Under the pieces are notes generated by a model. It had not been told where the DNA came from, ran no database searches, and worked only from the letters and a program-made list of their open reading frames with translations. A stretch of DNA of 18,036 nt from JBLYYQ01 sp048550035 (GTDB taxonomy: Bacteria; Nitrospinota_A; UBA7883; JBLYYQ01), in NCBI GenBank assembly GCA_048550035.1, contig JBLYYQ010000027.1:1-18036 (forward strand), written 5' to 3'. Positions within the stretch are counted from its first letter, which is position 1; every line of letters starts with the position of its first letter. The position numbers and the translations under genes are program-made. Below, in pieces: positions 15,522 through 18,036 of this stretch.

Positions 15522-17075
15522 AGACAAAAGATTGCAAGGGTCGTGATAAGTCTGTCAAACAAAGAAGGAGCGCTATTTTTAGCTAGCAAATTAGCGGGTC
15601 TAGGTATTGAGATAGTCTCAACTGGAGGGACAGCCTCTAAGCTGCGCGAGGGAGGGATTGAGGTAGTGGAGCTAAGTAACTACACTGGATTTCCTGAATG
15701 CTTAGATGGGAGGGTGAAGAGCCTACATCCTAAAGTACATGGAGGGATATTAGCTGTCAGGTCAAACAGTGAGCATATGTCAAAAGTTGAGGAACTAGAT
15801 ATTAAGTTAATAGATATGGTAATAATCAATCTTTATCCATTCAAGGAGACAATTAATAGGTCAGGTTCTACATTGGGAGAGGCGATTGAGAATATAGATA
15901 TCGGAGGACCTGCGATGATAAGGTCGGCAGCCAAGAATTATAAAGATGTTGCAGTGGTTGTTGATCCAGCAGATTACGAAGGTATCATAGCAGAGTTAGA
16001 AGAGAATAATGCTACCCTATCGGAGAGTTCTAAAGAGGCACTAGCGTGTAAAGCATTTAGATATACAGCAAATTACGATTCAATGATAGCGAGCTATTTA
16101 CCGGGAGCATTTAAGTTAGATAGAGATGAATTTCCAACAGAGAAGATCATATCGTTATCAAAGGTAGCTGATTTGCGCTATGGAGAGAACCCACATCAAC
16201 GATCAGCCTATTACAGAGAGATGAGTAATGGCGACAGTACGGCTGAAATGGCGAATCAGTTAAATGGTAAAGAGCTCTCCTACAATAATATTGTAGATAT
16301 GTTAGAAGCATATAGTTTAGTGCAGGAGTTTGAAGGACCATCATGCGCGATAATAAAGCATACAAATCCAGCTGGTTGTGCAACGAGTGAAAGTAGTTTG
16401 AAGTCATACAAATTAGCATTGGCAACAGATTCCATCTCAGCATTTGGAGGGGTGGTAGCATTTAATAGCGAAGTAGATGCAGAGGTGGCAACCGAGCTAA
16501 ACAAGCTTTTTCTAGAGATAATAATAGCCCCATCATATAGTAGTGAAGCATTAGCAATTTTGAAGCAGAAAAAGAATCTTCGTCTGATAGAAAAAAAGTT
16601 GCGAGTAGATAAAGTGCGGCGAATAGATTTAAAGATCATAGATGGTATAGCACTGCTACAAGAAGAGGATAGCCCAACAATAATAGAGTCGAACCTTAAA
16701 GTAGTAACGGATCGAACCCCGACTAAAGAAGAGCGCTTGGCACTAATGTTTGGTTGGAAAGTAGCGAAGCATACAAAGTCAAATGCAATAGTCTACTCAA
16801 CCACACATGCGACGATAGGAGTAGGAGCAGGGCAGATGAGTCGTGTAGACTCAGCGCAAATAGGGATAATCAAGGGAGGGGATGCAATAAAAGGGAGTGC
16901 AATGTCGTCCGATGCATTTTTCCCATTTCGAGATGCAGTAGACCAAGCAGCATCAGTAGGGGTGACAGCAATAATTCAACCAGGCGGCTCAATAAATGAT
17001 AAAGAGGTGATAAAGGCGGCCAATGAGCATAATATAGCAATGATTTTCACAGGTCTGCGTCACTTTAAACATTAA
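15519..17075 (+). CDS. purH: Bifunctional AICAR transformylase/IMP cyclohydrolase
   Basis: This is a 518-aa enzyme of the last two steps of de novo IMP synthesis. The N-terminal MGS-like IMP cyclohydrolase domain (about 1-140) has RVVISLSNKEG, STGGT (34-38) and GFPECLDGRVKSLHPKVHGG (57-76). The C-terminal AICAR transformylase domain has LRYGENPHQ (219-227), the catalytic K280-H281 in KHTNPAG, SDAFFPFRDAVD and the final FTGLRHFKH. Length is normal. The ATG 21 nt upstream (15498) is possible but the ribosome site favours TTG at 15519. No other pur gene is adjacent. The stop is followed by the rRNA leader with no convincing terminator hairpin. Confidence 0.96.
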   Translation: MRQKIARVVISLSNKEGALFLASKLAGLGIEIVSTGGTASKLREGGIEVVELSNYTGFPECLDGRVKSLHPKVHGGILAVRSNSEHMSKVEELDIKLIDMVIINLYPFKETINRSGSTLGEAIENIDIGGPAMIRSAAKNYKDVAVVVDPADYEGIIAELEENNATLSESSKEALACKAFRYTANYDSMIASYLPGAFKLDRDEFPTEKIISLSKVADLRYGENPHQRSAYYREMSNGDSTAEMANQLNGKELSYNNIVDMLEAYSLVQEFEGPSCAIIKHTNPAGCATSESSLKSYKLALATDSISAFGGVVAFNSEVDAEVATELNKLFLEIIIAPSYSSEALAILKQKKNLRLIEKKLRVDKVRRIDLKIIDGIALLQEEDSPTIIESNLKVVTDRTPTKEERLALMFGWKVAKHTKSNAIVYSTTHATIGVGAGQMSRVDSAQIGIIKGGDAIKGSAMSSDAFFPFRDAVDQAASVGVTAIIQPGGSINDKEVIKAANEHNIAMIFTGLRHFKH

Positions 17076-17120
17076 AAAGAGCATTTTATAACAAAGAAGG
17101 TATTAATATAAAAATATAAG

Positions 17121-17148
17121 TTGACAAGTAAGTATAAGAGGATAGAAT
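17121..17148 (+). promoter_or_regulatory. rRNA promoter 1
   Basis: TTGACA (17121-17126) and TAGAAT (17143-17148) are spaced by 16 bp, preceded by a long A/T-rich stretch resembling an UP element. Confidence 0.65.
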
Positions 17149-17208
17149 GACCTTCTTGATAGAGCTATTCTCTGGAAAGTTAACAACATAAAATAATTTT
17201 TTTAGTTG

Positions 17209-17237
17209 TTGACAATACGAAAGTGACTAGTTAATAT
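17209..17237 (+). promoter_or_regulatory. rRNA promoter 2
   Basis: TTGACA (17209-17214) and TAATAT (17232-17237) are spaced by 17 bp, with an A/T tract (17188-17204) immediately upstream. It starts 88 bp downstream of promoter 1, the tandem arrangement common for rRNA operons. Confidence 0.7.
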
Positions 17238-17295
17238 CAAGGATTGCTAGCAAGAATATAAAGCTGGCAACAAAAGATCTAAAAAATTGAGGCGA

Positions 17296-17332
17296 CGCAT
17301 TAGTAAAAGATAATGCGGGTTTTGTCAAAACC
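17296..17332 (+). other. Two tandem hairpins in the 16S leader
   Basis: CGCATTA (17296-17302) pairs with TAATGCG (17311-17317) across an 8-nt loop. Directly after it GGTTTT (17318-17323) pairs with AAAACC (17327-17332) across a 3-nt loop. They may contribute to leader folding or processing of the pre-16S transcript; this is inference. Confidence 0.5.
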
Positions 17333-17375
17333 GAGTAAATTAGTACAACGCTAAGAAGTTAAGAAGCTAGAAATT

Positions 17376-17636
<261 letters not shown>

Positions 17637-17638
<2 letters not shown>

Positions 17639-17800
17639 GGCTTCCTCTATCATTGAGATACCGATGCGATCCTTGATCGAGCCACCCGGATTCATCAGTT
17701 CAAGTTTCAGAAACAGGCGGCAGGGGCCCGTATCGATGTTCGTGATTTCGAGCATCGGCGTCTGGCCGACCATATCGAGAATGTTGGAATACACGTTCAT
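17637..17800 (-). CDS. Cystathionine beta-synthase-like PLP enzyme, N-terminal fragment
   Basis: About 54 codons of the start of a fold-type II PLP enzyme (cystathionine beta-synthase/cysteine synthase family) are present. It begins MNVYSNILDMVGQTPML. It contains LKLELMNPGGSIKDRIGISM, in which K43 is the expected Schiff-base lysine. The DTGPCRLFLKLE wording is typical of gammaproteobacterial cystathionine beta-synthases. The ATG at 17798-17800 fits the family N-terminus; an upstream in-frame ATG (17974) would add an unrelated stretch that is antisense to prmC. The frame is cut at the 16S join after IEEA. It belongs to a different genome from the rest of the window. Confidence 0.75.
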
Positions 17801-17845
17801 GGGCGCATCAGTTACATTGGAAAGTTTCGGCGAGTGTACTTCAAC

Positions 17846-18036
17846 ATGAGGCTTGATGCCGCTATCGCGGACGCAACAGAGCGTCTTTCGCACAACAGTG
17901 AATCGCCCCGCCTCGATGCGGAAGTCCTGCTGTGCCGGACGATCGACATGCCGCGCAGCTACCTGTTCGCACATCCCGAGGACGAGCTCGACGAACTTGC
18001 GGAGGCGCGTTTTTCCGACCTTCTGGACCGGCGCGC
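17846..18036 (+). CDS. prmC: Peptide chain release factor N5-glutamine methyltransferase, N-terminal fragment
   Basis: This is the start of PrmC (HemK), which methylates the GGQ glutamine of release factors RF1 and RF2. The visible ~63 residues form the N-terminal helical domain, with PRLDAEVLLCRTIDMPRSYL followed by FAHPEDELDELAEARF, a strong family pattern. The methyltransferase domain with NPPY lies beyond the window. ATG at 17846 is used; an in-frame GTG at 17834 is an alternative and no clear ribosome site is seen. It is divergent from the cystathionine beta-synthase fragment (45-bp gap), and its GC-rich codons match that fragment rather than the rest of the window. Confidence 0.8.
   Translation, partial: MRLDAAIADATERLSHNSESPRLDAEVLLCRTIDMPRSYLFAHPEDELDELAEARFSDLLDRR

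Larger units (their letters stand above)
17076..17375 (+). promoter_or_regulatory. rRNA operon promoter and leader region
   Basis: This 300-nt gap holds two promoters and the transcribed leader of the 16S gene (listed separately). Secondary features include the 8-bp arms AAGAAGGT (17094-17101) and ACCTTCTT (17150-17157) flanking promoter 1. A 9-bp imperfect stem, GTTAACAAC (17179-17187) with GTTGTTGAC (17205-17213), overlaps the -35 of promoter 2. I see no protein gene or tRNA here. Confidence 0.7.

Noticed and set aside
15374..15589. Minus-strand open frame spanning the M3/purH divergent region
   Set aside because: It overlaps the purH start and the M3 start region and has no ribosome site; the hydrophobic translation reflects AT-rich DNA.
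16147..16639. Minus-strand open frames inside purH
   Set aside because: They are shadows of the strongly conserved purH coding frame, with no ribosome site or family resemblance.
17076..17120. Rho-independent terminator after purH
   Set aside because: I could not find a stable hairpin followed by a U-tract; the region is just A/T-rich.
17664..17849. Plus-strand open frame in the GC-rich tail
   Set aside because: It is antisense to the recognisable cystathionine beta-synthase fragment and GC-rich DNA produces such frames by chance.
17801..17974. Longer N-terminal extension of the minus-strand cystathionine beta-synthase-like frame
   Set aside because: The added residues do not fit the family N-terminus and are antisense to the clear prmC start region; the ATG at 17800 matches family length.
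17639..18036. Genuine horizontal insertion or genomic island breaking the 16S gene
   Set aside because: There are no mobile-element ends, integrase or target duplication, and the join falls in a conserved rRNA block with only a 4-base shared sequence; a chimera explains it more simply.

Overview
Most of this window (about 1-17638) is one AT-rich bacterial chromosome segment with ordinary housekeeping and envelope genes. It ends in the first ~263 nt of a 16S rRNA gene. At about 17637 the 16S stops abruptly inside a conserved block and visibly GC-rich DNA begins. That tail carries the divergent start regions of a cystathionine beta-synthase-like gene and prmC, both of gammaproteobacterial character. 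The simplest reading is a chimeric join (assembly or amplification artefact) inside the 16S gene, so the last ~400 bases should not be assigned to the same organism.

The 16S start, the futalosine menaquinone gene mqnC and the overall gene content suggest a Gram-negative bacterium of the broad 'deltaproteobacterial' type (Desulfobacterota/Myxococcota/SAR324-like). I cannot name it from 263 nt of 16S. TTG start codons recur (412, 7900, 9200, 15519), and several genes have recognisable sigma70-type promoters with 17-18 bp spacers.

Layout: (1) 1-287 minus, truncated fxsA-family membrane protein. (2) 288-411, back-to-back divergent promoters. (3) 412-6030 plus, a compact four-gene block: an M16 zinc protease subunit, its catalytically degenerate M16 partner, and two CNNM/CBS-domain (CorC/HlyC-type) membrane proteins. 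(4) 6075-7139 plus, mqnC, possibly on a leaderless transcript. (5) 7268-7573 minus, a small lysine-rich hypothetical. (6) 7565-7903 plus, an open frame lacking any usual start codon, probably a 5'-truncated gene remnant, overlapping the next gene by TTGA. (7) 7900-11422 plus, a membrane-anchored SPOR-like protein, a MerR-family regulator and a bifunctional-type RelA/SpoT (Rel) protein. (8) 11423-12874 minus, a class III nucleotidyl cyclase with two FHA domains. (9) 13094-13669 plus, an unrecognised 191-aa protein. (10) 13666-15396 minus, an M3-family oligoendopeptidase. (11) 15519-17075 plus, purH. (12) 17076-17375, rRNA leader with tandem promoters, then 16S (17376-~17638). (13) The foreign tail.

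Functionally the window mixes envelope proteolysis and membrane proteins, menaquinone and purine biosynthesis, and two nucleotide second-messenger enzymes ((p)ppGpp and a cyclic nucleotide). I see no CRISPR array, insertion sequence, tRNA or defence locus. I did not find a convincing previously undescribed system. The least explained items are the start-less open frame at 7565-7903, the orphan 191-aa protein, the SPOR-like protein and the cyclase-FHA-FHA architecture.
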